A stretch of DNA of 19,581 nucleotides from an uncultured Gemmatimonadales bacterium (GTDB taxonomy: Bacteria; Gemmatimonadota; Gemmatimonadetes; Longimicrobiales; Gaopeijiaceae), in the NCBI GenBank assembly GCA_937983085.1, contig CALJKZ010000662.1, positions 1 through 19,581 of the forward strand, given 5' to 3'. The position numbers were made by a program, and so were the translations under genes. Shown here piece after piece: positions 1 through 6,627 of the stretch. The notes beneath the pieces were generated by a model. The model was not told where the DNA came from, did not search any database, and saw nothing but the letters and a program-made list of their open reading frames with translations. The number at the start of each line of letters is the position of its first letter. Within the stretch, counting starts at the first letter, position 1.

Positions 1-1758
1 CGTGCGGGCCGAGTCTGCGGTTGCACCGAAGGTGAGCCCCGGGCCCCGAATGGAGTCGATGGCGACGGCGGTAGCAGACGTCGACGCATCGAGGACGTAG
101 GCAGACGCGCTGGAGCCGGTATTGAGCACCGAGAACGTCTCGACGTACGTCGTGCCGTTGCTGGGGAGCCGGTCGGCTGTCGTTGCGTCGGCCGTGACGG
201 TCACCGCGGTGTTCACGGGAGCCTCGTACGCGCCGATGTCGAAGCCGCCCCCGACCGGCCGACCGACGCCGCGCTGGTCGGTAGGGAGGCCGAATGAGGC
301 ATTCGCTGCATCGATGGCGATGCTCGCGGGCGCGAGGGCGTGCGTCCTCGAATCGCCGCCGTTCAGCGTGAGCGGCAAGAGGTCCGGATCGCCCGTGAGG
401 TCGGACGCTCCACACCCCGCGCAGCCACCTTCCACGAGGTTGCCGCCCAGCGACGTGATGGTGCCCTCGATCCCGCCGCCGACGTTGTCGGCCACGAGGG
501 TGTTCACCAGCGTCACGGAGCTGGAACGGGAGCGGATGCCGCCGCCGTCTTGGTTATCGGCGACGGTGACGTGCTCGAGGCGCGCGCCCGCCCGGAGATC
601 CAGACCGCTGCCGCGGCTTCCGGTGTTGCCGCTGACGGTCACGTTCTGCAAGAGCAGCGTGCCTTCGCGGTGGTAGATGCCTCCGACCCGGTTCCCGGCG
701 TTGCCCGTCACGGTGGAGTTGCGGACGGTGAGGTCGCCGCGGGTGCGGATTCCGGAACCGTTGCCGCCGGTGCTGCCGCCCGTGATGGTGAGGCCGTCGA
801 GCTCGACGACGTTGCCCGAACTCACATCGATGACGCGGGAGGATCCGGCACCATCGATGACGACCTCGCCGCCCCCGACGTTCCGGAGCGTCTTGTCCTG
901 GTCGATGTCGAGGGTCCCCGAGCCGCTGGCCGTGAGGTCGTACAAGCCCGGATTCATGAGCACGAGGAGGACACACGGATTGGCCACGGCGGCGCGCAGC
1001 TCCGCGGTGGTGCTCACGACCAGCGTAGAGAGGCAGGGGAGGGTCCAGGACAGGTCCGAGATGCCCATGACCTGCAGCGCGGGATCGGCACTGGCCTTGG
1101 GGCCCGGTCCGTAGACGAACGTGACCGAGTCGACGAGCTGGTCGAAGCGGAGGTCGACGTTGGCGTCGGCCGAGCTGTTCCCGATGCTGGCGAGCCCCGA
1201 GTAGACACCCGGGTCCACTTCCTCGACGGAGCCGCCGAGGCCGACGGTGGTGGGCGCGAAGGCCGTCGTCCCGTTCCAGCCTACGACGGTGATGGAGTCG
1301 TGGAACTGGAAGTTGGTGTCGATGTCGAGGAGGGAGAACTCGAGGGACTCGACCTGCTGGCTGAACGCCAGGGCGATGGTCATGAGCTCGGCCTGGGAGT
1401 TGGCGTCGAGGCCCGACTCCCAGTAGCCGGCGTGAGCACCACGGGTGGCGTGGTTCACCGTGAAGTTGCCGGGGCTCCCAACGCCGAACGCGTCGACGCC
1501 GCTGATGGAGACCGTGGTGCCGTCGATGACCACCGGCGTGGCCGTCGCGCCGTTGCCATAGACGTTCTCCCACACGAGCTGGGACTGGGCCGCTGCCCCA
1601 CTCGGCGCCAGGAGCATCGAGCACAGGACCAGGACCGGTGTCAGGCGCAGGAGGGCTCCGAGCCCGCTGCGAACCCGACGGCCACCACGCGACCCCGGCC
1701 GGCCGGGGAGCCCGGTCGGCTGCTGCAGCTGCGTGGGGTGGGTGGTGGCGTTCGGCAT
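1..1758 (-). CDS. Secreted beta-helix protein, choice-of-anchor-Q type (3' end outside window)
   Basis: This frame is open from an ATG at 1758 to the window edge, so at least 586 residues are encoded and the C-terminus is missing. GGAAG lies about 5 nt upstream of the ATG. The N-terminus has an arginine-rich stretch, a hydrophobic core near residues 35-55 and a signal-peptidase site ending AAAQ, so the protein is probably exported. A globular domain of about 170 residues follows. Next comes a right-handed beta-helix region with repeated short strands and G-N-x-G/G-G-I turns. It ends in the segment DQRGVGRPVGGGFDIGAYE, the hallmark of choice-of-anchor-Q proteins. The last visible part, with a TVTADATTAD strand, looks like an Ig/CARDB-type domain. 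Such proteins are surface or secreted adhesins or polysaccharide-binding proteins; the substrate cannot be told. The upstream gap carries a sigma-54-like promoter and a palindrome. The fold call is firm, the function is not. Confidence 0.85.
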   Translation of the reverse strand, partial: MPNATTHPTQLQQPTGLPGRPGSRGGRRVRSGLGALLRLTPVLVLCSMLLAPSGAAAQSQLVWENVYGNGATATPVVIDGTTVSISGVDAFGVGSPGNFTVNHATRGAHAGYWESGLDANSQAELMTIALAFSQQVESLEFSLLDIDTNFQFHDSITVVGWNGTTAFAPTTVGLGGSVEEVDPGVYSGLASIGNSSADANVDLRFDQLVDSVTFVYGPGPKASADPALQVMGISDLSWTLPCLSTLVVSTTAELRAAVANPCVLLVLMNPGLYDLTASGSGTLDIDQDKTLRNVGGGEVVIDGAGSSRVIDVSSGNVVELDGLTITGGSTGGNGSGIRTRGDLTVRNSTVTGNAGNRVGGIYHREGTLLLQNVTVSGNTGSRGSGLDLRAGARLEHVTVADNQDGGGIRSRSSSVTLVNTLVADNVGGGIEGTITSLGGNLVEGGCAGCGASDLTGDPDLLPLTLNGGDSRTHALAPASIAIDAANASFGLPTDQRGVGRPVGGGFDIGAYEAPVNTAVTVTADATTADRLPSNGTTYVETFSVLNTGSSASAYVLDASTSATAVAIDSIRGPGLTFGATADSART

Positions 1759-1779
1759 GTGTCTTCCGTGCAGTTCGTG

Positions 1780-1797
1780 GCGTGATGTAGATCACGC
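1780..1797 (-). promoter_or_regulatory. CRP-like palindrome / 5'-UTR hairpin
   Basis: On the minus strand the sequence reads GCGTGATCTACATCACGC, a perfect 7-bp inverted repeat with a 4-nt centre. Its core GTGATCTACATCAC differs at one position from the E. coli CRP consensus core GTGATCTAGATCAC. It lies about 21 nt upstream of the beta-helix start codon and downstream of the predicted sigma-54 start point. It could be a repressing CRP/FNR-family operator or an RNA stem-loop beside the ribosome-binding site. Confidence 0.5.
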
Positions 1798-1814
1798 GCT
1801 CGAACGCGTAGAAG

Positions 1815-1830
1815 GGCAGGGGCCGTGCCA
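1815..1830 (-). promoter_or_regulatory. Sigma-54 (-24/-12) promoter candidate
   Basis: The minus strand reads TGGCACGGCCCCTGCC. The -24 element TGGCACG is perfect. The -12 element CTGCC keeps the essential GC at the correct spacing (consensus TTGCW). The predicted start point is near 1804, giving a leader of about 46 nt to the beta-helix ATG. The gene immediately upstream on the same strand encodes a sigma-54 activator, which supports the assignment. Confidence 0.65.
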
Positions 1831-1926
1831 TACCGGGATGTGGCTTAACCACGCGGAAAACCACGATTTCGGGATGTCTCCGAATCGGGCCGCGTTACCG
1901 TTATCGGACGCGAAATGTTACGGAAA

Positions 1927-1943
1927 ACGGACGTCGGGTCCGT
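1927..1943 (-). terminator. Hairpin after the NtrC-type gene, terminator-like
   Basis: ACGGAC-CCGAC-GTCCGT on the minus strand is a perfect 6-bp stem followed directly by TTT, about 20 nt after the regulator's stop codon. This fits a weak intrinsic terminator. It also lies about 130 bp upstream of the predicted sigma-54 start point, a usual place for an activator-binding inverted repeat, so an enhancer role is the alternative. Confidence 0.4.
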
Positions 1944-1964
1944 GGGTCGGGGCCGCGCTGCGCC

Positions 1965-3320
1965 TCAGGTGAGGCCGTGGCGCTTCCGCTTCTCCCAGAG
2001 GTTCTTACGGGAGATTCCGAGGCTCTCGGCCGTCTCGGCGACCTTGTCCCCGTGGGCCGCTAGGGAGGCGCGAATGTATTCGCGCTCCACTTCCTTGAGG
2101 GTCAGCCCTCGCGCGATGGTGAAGGGCGTCTCACCGGGGACGGCGCCGAGGGTCAGCCGCGGAAGGTCGCGGGCCTCGAGAAGGGGGCCTTTGGCGAAGA
2201 GCATGGCCCGCTCGAGGACGTTGTGAAGCTCCCTCGTGTTCCCGGGCCAGCTCCACCCGGTGAGGATCTCGAGCGCCTCATCGCTCAACCCCGTGATCTC
2301 CTTGCCGAGCTCTGCCGCGAGCTTCTCCAAGAAGTGCTCGGCGATGCGAGGGATGTCCGATGCGATCTCGCGGAGGGCGGGCAGCGTGTGGGTCGCCACG
2401 GAGATCCGGTAGTAGAGATCCTGGCGGAAGGCCTTCTCGGCGACGAGCTCTTCCAGAGGGCGATTCGTGGCGGTGATGATGCGCAGATCGACGGACAGCT
2501 CTCGCGTACCACCCAGCCGCCGGTACGATCTCGACTCGAGGAAGTTGAGGAGCTTGACCTGGAGCTCCAGGGGAAGCTCGGCGATCTCATCCAGGAACAG
2601 GGTACCTCCGTCGGCCACTTCGACCAGGCCTGGTTTGTTCTCCCGGGCGTCCGTGAAGGCTCCACGCATGTACCCGAAGAGCTCGGCCTCCAGGAGGCTG
2701 GGCGGGAGAGCGGCGCAGTTCAGTTCGACGAACTGTCCCTGGGCGTTCGGGTTGGCGTGGTGGATGACCCGCGCCGCCAGGTTCTTCCCCACTCCGCTCT
2801 CGCCCAGGAGGAGGACGGAGACCGTCGGGGCGGAGGCCACGCCCTCGATGAAGTCCCGCACGGCGTCCATCCTCGGATGCTCACCCACCAGCGCCGTGAG
2901 GCCGAACTTCTTCTTCCGTTCCCTCCGGAGATGGGTGGCTTCCTCGAGCAGGGGTTTGGCCTCGAGAGCCTTGAGGAGGAGGGTCCTGAGCTCCGTGACG
3001 TTGATGGGCTTTAGGAGGTACTCGTTGGCCCCGGCCTTGATGGCCTCGATGGCCGTCTCGATGTCTCCCTTCCCCGTGAGCATGAAGATGGGGAGGTGAG
3101 GCGAGGTGGCCCGGACGCGCCGTACGACCTCGGTCCCGTCCAACTCGGGCATGTAGAGGTCGGTGAGGAGGGCGTCGGGCATCTCCTCTGCCATGACCTC
3201 GAGACAATCCAAGGGATTGTCGAAGACCCGGGTCTTGAATTCACCGGCGCGCCCGAGATTCGCCTCGAGGAGCGTCGAGAACGTGCGTTCGTCGTCGAGG
3301 ATGTAGATCTTTGGACGCAC
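1965..3320 (-). CDS. NtrC-family sigma-54-dependent response regulator
   Basis: 451 residues with the full NtrC architecture. The receiver domain (1-120) has acidic pocket D9/D10, phospho-acceptor D54 in LLTDLYMPELDG, T82 and K104. The AAA+ domain has Walker A GESGVGKN (173-180), the sigma-54-contacting loop at 220-225 reading GAFTDA instead of GAFTGA, and Walker B GTLFLDEI (239-246). A Fis-type helix-turn-helix occupies about 410-450. When phosphorylated it should remodel sigma-54 holoenzyme at enhancer-dependent promoters. No partner kinase is adjacent. The start is GTG with no clear Shine-Dalgarno; no better in-frame start is visible. The GAFTDA loop and N180 in Walker A are departures from consensus. 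The next gene on the same strand has a sigma-54-like promoter and is the obvious candidate target. Confidence 0.95.
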   Translation of the reverse strand: MRPKIYILDDERTFSTLLEANLGRAGEFKTRVFDNPLDCLEVMAEEMPDALLTDLYMPELDGTEVVRRVRATSPHLPIFMLTGKGDIETAIEAIKAGANEYLLKPINVTELRTLLLKALEAKPLLEEATHLRRERKKKFGLTALVGEHPRMDAVRDFIEGVASAPTVSVLLLGESGVGKNLAARVIHHANPNAQGQFVELNCAALPPSLLEAELFGYMRGAFTDARENKPGLVEVADGGTLFLDEIAELPLELQVKLLNFLESRSYRRLGGTRELSVDLRIITATNRPLEELVAEKAFRQDLYYRISVATHTLPALREIASDIPRIAEHFLEKLAAELGKEITGLSDEALEILTGWSWPGNTRELHNVLERAMLFAKGPLLEARDLPRLTLGAVPGETPFTIARGLTLKEVEREYIRASLAAHGDKVAETAESLGISRKNLWEKRKRHGLT

Positions 3321-3354
3321 GATATGCGGTGTGCCGGGGTGCGACGGACTACCA

Positions 3355-3360
3355 TATATA
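3355..3360. promoter_or_regulatory. TATATA element in divergent intergenic region
   Basis: An isolated AT-rich TATATA in an otherwise GC-rich 143-bp gap between the NtrC-type gene (minus) and the lipoprotein gene (plus). It is about 35 bp from the regulator's GTG and could be its -10 box. No convincing -35 element is visible on either strand. Confidence 0.25.
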
Positions 3361-3463
3361 ACCCCGGAACGGGCGCCTGCGCGCCTCCCTCAAGTGGGGC
3401 TCCGCAGTGGCCGATACTCCCTGAAGCGTGAAGGGATGAATCTGTTCGGCCGCCTGGAGCCCC

Positions 3464-4051
3464 ATGCTGCGAAGATCGCGTCGTTCGCTCGCCGTTCTCC
3501 TCGTCCCGGCTCTGGCCGGATGCGGCGTCGGGATGGCGCCTACCACCGCCGAACTCACCGACGCCGAGGCCGCCGAGCTCGCCGAGGTGATCCTCTTCGC
3601 CACCTTCAACAGCACCAGCGTGCTCCCGGCCCGACCCGCGTCGCCGCCCGGCGCCGCGTGGGGTCTGGAGTTCGAAGCGGAGGTGCGCTGTCCCGCGGGA
3701 GGGAAGGTCGCCATGGCCGCGTCGCTGGTCGTCCTCGAGACGGAGGATCGGGCGGCGTACGAGCTCGTCCAGATCCACGACGACTGCAGCGCCCAGCCCG
3801 TGGACCGACGGTTCTCGGTGGCGGGCGCGCCCCGCGTGGTGGCGGACCTGGTGGTCCGGCATGGCGCCGACGCCGTCGCGTGGGAGGGCACCACCGAAGG
3901 CGAGATCGAGTGGAGGACGGCGGAGGGCGTAGGCCGCTGTGCCTTCCAGCTGTCGTTCCAGGGCGAGCATCCCGAGGGTGCCGCGGCCGTGGCGATCCTC
4001 GACGGGTCGATGTGCGGCCACGTCATCGACCACTCCATGACGATCTCCTGA
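3464..4051 (+). CDS. Putative lipoprotein of unknown function
   Basis: 195 residues. The N-terminus has an arginine-rich start, a short hydrophobic stretch and the lipobox LAGC with the lipidated cysteine at residue 20, so it should be a membrane-anchored envelope lipoprotein. The mature part is about 175 residues and contains four further cysteines (76, 108, 159, 184) spread along the chain, suggesting two disulfides in an oxidising compartment. No family is recognised and no catalytic motif is visible. GGAG sits 5 nt before the ATG. The gene is divergent from the sigma-54 activator and 116 bp upstream of the NlpC/P60 gene, so a shared promoter with the latter is possible. An upstream ATG at 3436 also has a good Shine-Dalgarno but opens a different frame that lacks coding character. 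Confidence 0.75.
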   Translation: MLRRSRRSLAVLLVPALAGCGVGMAPTTAELTDAEAAELAEVILFATFNSTSVLPARPASPPGAAWGLEFEAEVRCPAGGKVAMAASLVVLETEDRAAYELVQIHDDCSAQPVDRRFSVAGAPRVVADLVVRHGADAVAWEGTTEGEIEWRTAEGVGRCAFQLSFQGEHPEGAAAVAILDGSMCGHVIDHSMTIS

Positions 4052-4167
4052 GGACGGCCCAGGCAGACGGCTCGCATCGGTTCCGCTTAGGGCTCCGGGC
4101 CTCCCACCGTGCACCCACACGTCGATCATCGTTGACTCGGCGGGCCCTCCCGGCGCAGCGTGGAGTC

Positions 4168-4746
4168 ATGAAGACCCTCCTCTCCTCCGCCCGACGTGCC
4201 GCGGTCTGCCTGGTGGCGTGTGCCAGCCTCGGGGCGTGTACCATGGTGGGCGCGGTGCCCGCAGAGCGGCCGACGCCGCGCTCGGTCGCGCCCGTTCCGG
4301 AGCCGGAGGCCGCTCCTGCCCCGCGGGCCACGGGTCCTTCGGAGGGACCGGACGTCTCTACCGAAGCGATGCTCATCACGGCCCGCGTGGTGGATGTGGC
4401 CCTCGAGTCCATCGGCACGCCGTACCAGTGGGGAGGCACCGACGGCAACGGCTTCGACTGTTCCGGCCTCATCCAGTTCGCATACGCCGAGCAGGGCATC
4501 CAGCTGCCGCGTACCAGCGCGGACCAGATCCGGTCCGGCGTCGCCGTCGGCACGCGACCCGACGGCCTCCGACCCGGCGACATCCTCGGGTTCTCCGACG
4601 GGGGTGGACCGAAGACCGAACACGTGGGCCTCTACCTCGGAGGCGACGAGTTCATCCACAGCAGCTCATCGGGCGTCCGGATCTCGAGCCTCCGCAATCG
4701 ATACTGGCAGGAGAGGCTCGTCGCCGCCCGACGCGTCGTGGACTGA
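4168..4746 (+). CDS. NlpC/P60-family peptidoglycan endopeptidase, lipoprotein
   Basis: 192 residues. The lipobox is LGAC, with the lipidated cysteine at residue 24. A proline/alanine-rich linker follows to about 65, then the NlpC/P60 cysteine-peptidase domain (about 68-192). The active-site triad is visible: C98 in NGFDCSGL, H152 in EHVGLYLG and H164 in FIHSSS. The family cleaves peptide cross-links of murein, usually at D-Glu-meso-DAP, during wall growth or remodelling. The Spr/MepS-like size and lipid anchor suggest action at the outer membrane facing the periplasm. The ATG at 4168 was chosen because it opens a proper signal peptide; the frame stays open far upstream without coding character. 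GGAG lies only 2 nt before the ATG, so the ribosome-binding site is weak. A perfect hairpin follows the stop codon. Confidence 0.93.
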   Translation: MKTLLSSARRAAVCLVACASLGACTMVGAVPAERPTPRSVAPVPEPEAAPAPRATGPSEGPDVSTEAMLITARVVDVALESIGTPYQWGGTDGNGFDCSGLIQFAYAEQGIQLPRTSADQIRSGVAVGTRPDGLRPGDILGFSDGGGPKTEHVGLYLGGDEFIHSSSSGVRISSLRNRYWQERLVAARRVVD

Positions 4747-4751
4747 CGCCT

Positions 4752-4768
4752 CTCGGCGACTCGCCGAG
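4752..4768 (+). terminator. GC-rich hairpin after the NlpC/P60 gene
   Basis: CTCGGCG-ACT-CGCCGAG is a perfect 7-bp stem with a 3-nt loop, 5 nt after the stop codon. There is no T-run, so it may be a transcript-end stabiliser or a weak terminator rather than a strong intrinsic one. Confidence 0.45.
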
Positions 4769-4841
4769 CAACCCTTGGTGTGGCTAGGGGATCAGAGGGA
4801 GTACATTCTTCCAGCCTGACCCTCAGCACGAGAGCGCAGCC

Positions 4842-5750
4842 ATGGTCGCCCGCACCGTCGCGTCGTCGAAGTCCGTTCTCCGCCGTCCCTTCTGTTGCCT
4901 CGCCGCCCTCGTCCTACTGGCTGGGGTTCCGCGACCCGTGGCTGCCCAGGGCGGCCCTTCGCCAGAGGTCCGTGAGGCGGTGCAGGCCCTGTTGGCCACT
5001 CTAGAGAGTGGCGACGAGGCCAGCGCGCGGTCCTTCGTCGCCGAGCGGCTGACGGACGACTATCGCAGCAGTCTGGGAGACGGAGCCCTGTCGCACATCC
5101 AGGCCATGCGCGACGAGATGCGGGGCGCGTTCGGCAACGTCGGACTGGGACGGTCTCCCGATGGCTCGATGACGCTCAGGACCAGTGGCCCCTCGAAGCG
5201 CGCCACACTGAGACTCATGCTCGACGCCGAGACCGGTCGGTTCGATCTCGTCGAGCTGACCGACGTCGGGGGCGGGGCCGGGGGCGGTCCCGGGGGAGGG
5301 GCGCCGGGTCGAGGCGATGCCGTGGAGGACCACCTCAGGGCCCTCGAGCTCCTGACGCCGGACGACGGGTCCATCACAGACTTCCGGAGGCGGCGCATGG
5401 ACCCGGGTCTCCGGAGTCGGCCCGAGGTGCCCCAACTCCTGCGGACAATCGCCCGGGCCGTCGCCTCCGCGGGTGCCATCGGGGTGGACGGAGATGGCCC
5501 CTACGAGGTGCTGAGCCTACGCGGTGGGCTGAACGCCGAGGTTCGCATGCGGGTGGGCGAGACCCCGCCCTTCCTCATCGAAGAACTCACGGTCGACACC
5601 ACGGGGGCCGGACCCATGGCGAGGGGGGGTGACGGACCTGTGGAGCCGTTGGCGTGGGGCGATCTGGAGGGGGCCCTCACCGAAGCTCTCGACTGGTGTT
5701 TGTCTGGCTTCGTGTTGGCGGTTCGGGTCGTCGTGATCGTCCTCCATTAG
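4842..5750 (+). CDS. N-terminal fragment of the disrupted serine hydrolase
   Basis: 302 residues to the premature TAG. Signal peptide: basic N-terminus, hydrophobic core about 17-27, cleavage after PVAAQ. Two similar segments follow, about 40-142 and 163-255. Each has a helix-rich start (VREAVQALLATLESGD and VEDHLRALELLTPDDGS) and ends in a strand pair with I/VEELTVD- or LVELTDV-type sequence. They look like tandem copies of one small NTF2-like or DUF-type domain. A linker of mostly Gly and Pro joins them (about 144-160). After residue 260 the beta-lactamase domain begins and is cut off. If translated alone the product would be a secreted protein without an active site. No strong Shine-Dalgarno precedes the ATG. 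Confidence 0.65.
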   Translation: MVARTVASSKSVLRRPFCCLAALVLLAGVPRPVAAQGGPSPEVREAVQALLATLESGDEASARSFVAERLTDDYRSSLGDGALSHIQAMRDEMRGAFGNVGLGRSPDGSMTLRTSGPSKRATLRLMLDAETGRFDLVELTDVGGGAGGGPGGGAPGRGDAVEDHLRALELLTPDDGSITDFRRRRMDPGLRSRPEVPQLLRTIARAVASAGAIGVDGDGPYEVLSLRGGLNAEVRMRVGETPPFLIEELTVDTTGAGPMARGGDGPVEPLAWGDLEGALTEALDWCLSGFVLAVRVVVIVLH

Positions 5751-5801
5751 GGGTACTGACTCGTTCGTAGGTTCTCCGGGCACGCTAACTACACCGAGAC
5801 C

Positions 5802-6605
5802 GTGTACGACATCGGTTCTCAGCCCATCGACTTCACCCGCGCAGCCATCTGGCTCCTCGTCCAGGAGGGCGAGATCGGGCTCGATGATCCCATCACTCGC
5901 TTCTATCCCGACGCCCCTGCCGACAAGCGCTCTATGACCATCCGGCACCTCATGGACGGGTCATCGGGTCTTCCCAACTTCCACCATCGGGCCTCCGACG
6001 AGGACTGGGACCTTTCGTGGATCGACCGGGAGACCGCGGAGCAGCGCATTCTCAGCGCGGGCCTCCTCTTCGAGCCGGGATCGGGCACGGCGCCGTCCCA
6101 CTCCGCCTTCGGTCTCCTGGCTGCCATCGTGGAGCGGGTGTCAGGACAGACGTACGAAGAGTTCCTGCAGACGAACTTCTTCGAGCCCATCGGGCTGACC
6201 CGTACCGGACCGTACGGTGACGACCTGGGGCTGTCGCCGTCCGATTTCGCCGAAGGCTACGGCGACTACCGCGCCTCGGAGCCGAACATACCGCCGAACT
6301 GGGGACCGACATCGTGGCTCATCAAGGGGAGTGGGGGCATGGTGTCCACGCCCATGGAGCTCTATCGCTTCTTCGAGGCCATGCGATCGGGAGGGATCCT
6401 GCGTGGGTCCGCGCGGGAGGGCTACCTGGACCGTGGATCGTCCTCCGGGGCCACGGATCGCGGCTTCCTCTTCATCCACGCGTGGCCGGGAGGCGACTCG
6501 GACTCCATGATCCTCTTCACCCAGAACGCGCTTCCGGATCACCCGGAATCACAACGACTCCGCCGACGATTGGCGGCCATGGTCAGCGCTCGATTGGTCT
6601 CGTAG
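5802..6605 (+). CDS. C-terminal beta-lactamase-fold fragment of the disrupted serine hydrolase
   Basis: 267 residues if started at GTG 5802, in the same frame as the preceding fragment. It carries most of a class-C beta-lactamase/D-aminopeptidase-type serine hydrolase domain: DIGSQPIDFTRAA at the active-site helix, IRHLMDGSSGLPNF, the expected PGSGTAPSHSAFGLL position of the Y-x-N region, an FFEPIGLTRT segment and KGSGGMVSTPMELYRF. The SxxK motif reads SQPI, so the general-base lysine is absent, and the Y-x-N motif reads SHS. Even if expressed, it may not be a working peptidase. The GTG has no visible ribosome-binding site, so independent translation is doubtful. It ends 22 bp from the convergent HDOD gene. 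Confidence 0.65.
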   Translation: MYDIGSQPIDFTRAAIWLLVQEGEIGLDDPITRFYPDAPADKRSMTIRHLMDGSSGLPNFHHRASDEDWDLSWIDRETAEQRILSAGLLFEPGSGTAPSHSAFGLLAAIVERVSGQTYEEFLQTNFFEPIGLTRTGPYGDDLGLSPSDFAEGYGDYRASEPNIPPNWGPTSWLIKGSGGMVSTPMELYRFFEAMRSGGILRGSAREGYLDRGSSSGATDRGFLFIHAWPGGDSDSMILFTQNALPDHPESQRLRRRLAAMVSARLVS

Positions 6606-6627
6606 ACGCTGCCGGCCCTCGCGTCCC

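Larger units (their letters stand above)
4842..6605 (+). pseudogene. Serine hydrolase (beta-lactamase fold), disrupted by two in-frame stops
   Basis: One reading frame encodes a signal peptide, two related N-terminal domains, a glycine-rich linker and a class-C beta-lactamase-like domain. It is interrupted by TAG at 5748-5750 and TGA at 5757-5759. Across the gap the translation reads GFVLAVRVVVIVLH*GY*LVRR and then ETVYDIGS. This aligns to the usual family core (SVLAVRDG-IVLHEGYGLA-R then ETVFDIGS) if the stops replace E (GAG to TAG) and G (GGA to TGA). The residues just before (about 5685-5710) fit the family better after a one-base shift in and back out, so the damage is clustered within about 90 bp. 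The flanking frame is intact. Either the gene is decaying or the consensus sequence is wrong here. The two open parts are described separately. Confidence 0.8.

Noticed and set aside
340..1785. Long plus-strand open frame (481 codons) opposite the beta-helix gene
   Set aside because: It has low-complexity Arg/Gly/Val/Asp-rich composition and no domain. The opposite frame has a signal peptide and a choice-of-anchor-Q ending.
3436..4167. Upstream ATG (3436) with a good Shine-Dalgarno as the start of a longer protein ending in the NlpC/P60 domain
   Set aside because: The frame has no coding character before 4168 and overlaps the lipoprotein gene, whose lipobox is in a different frame. The NlpC/P60 protein has its own lipoprotein signal at 4168.
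5748..5759. Recoding of TAG and TGA (pyrrolysine or selenocysteine) in the serine hydrolase
   Set aside because: The positions match Glu and Gly in the family, not a Cys or catalytic residue, and nearby residues are also degraded. No recoding hairpin is evident.
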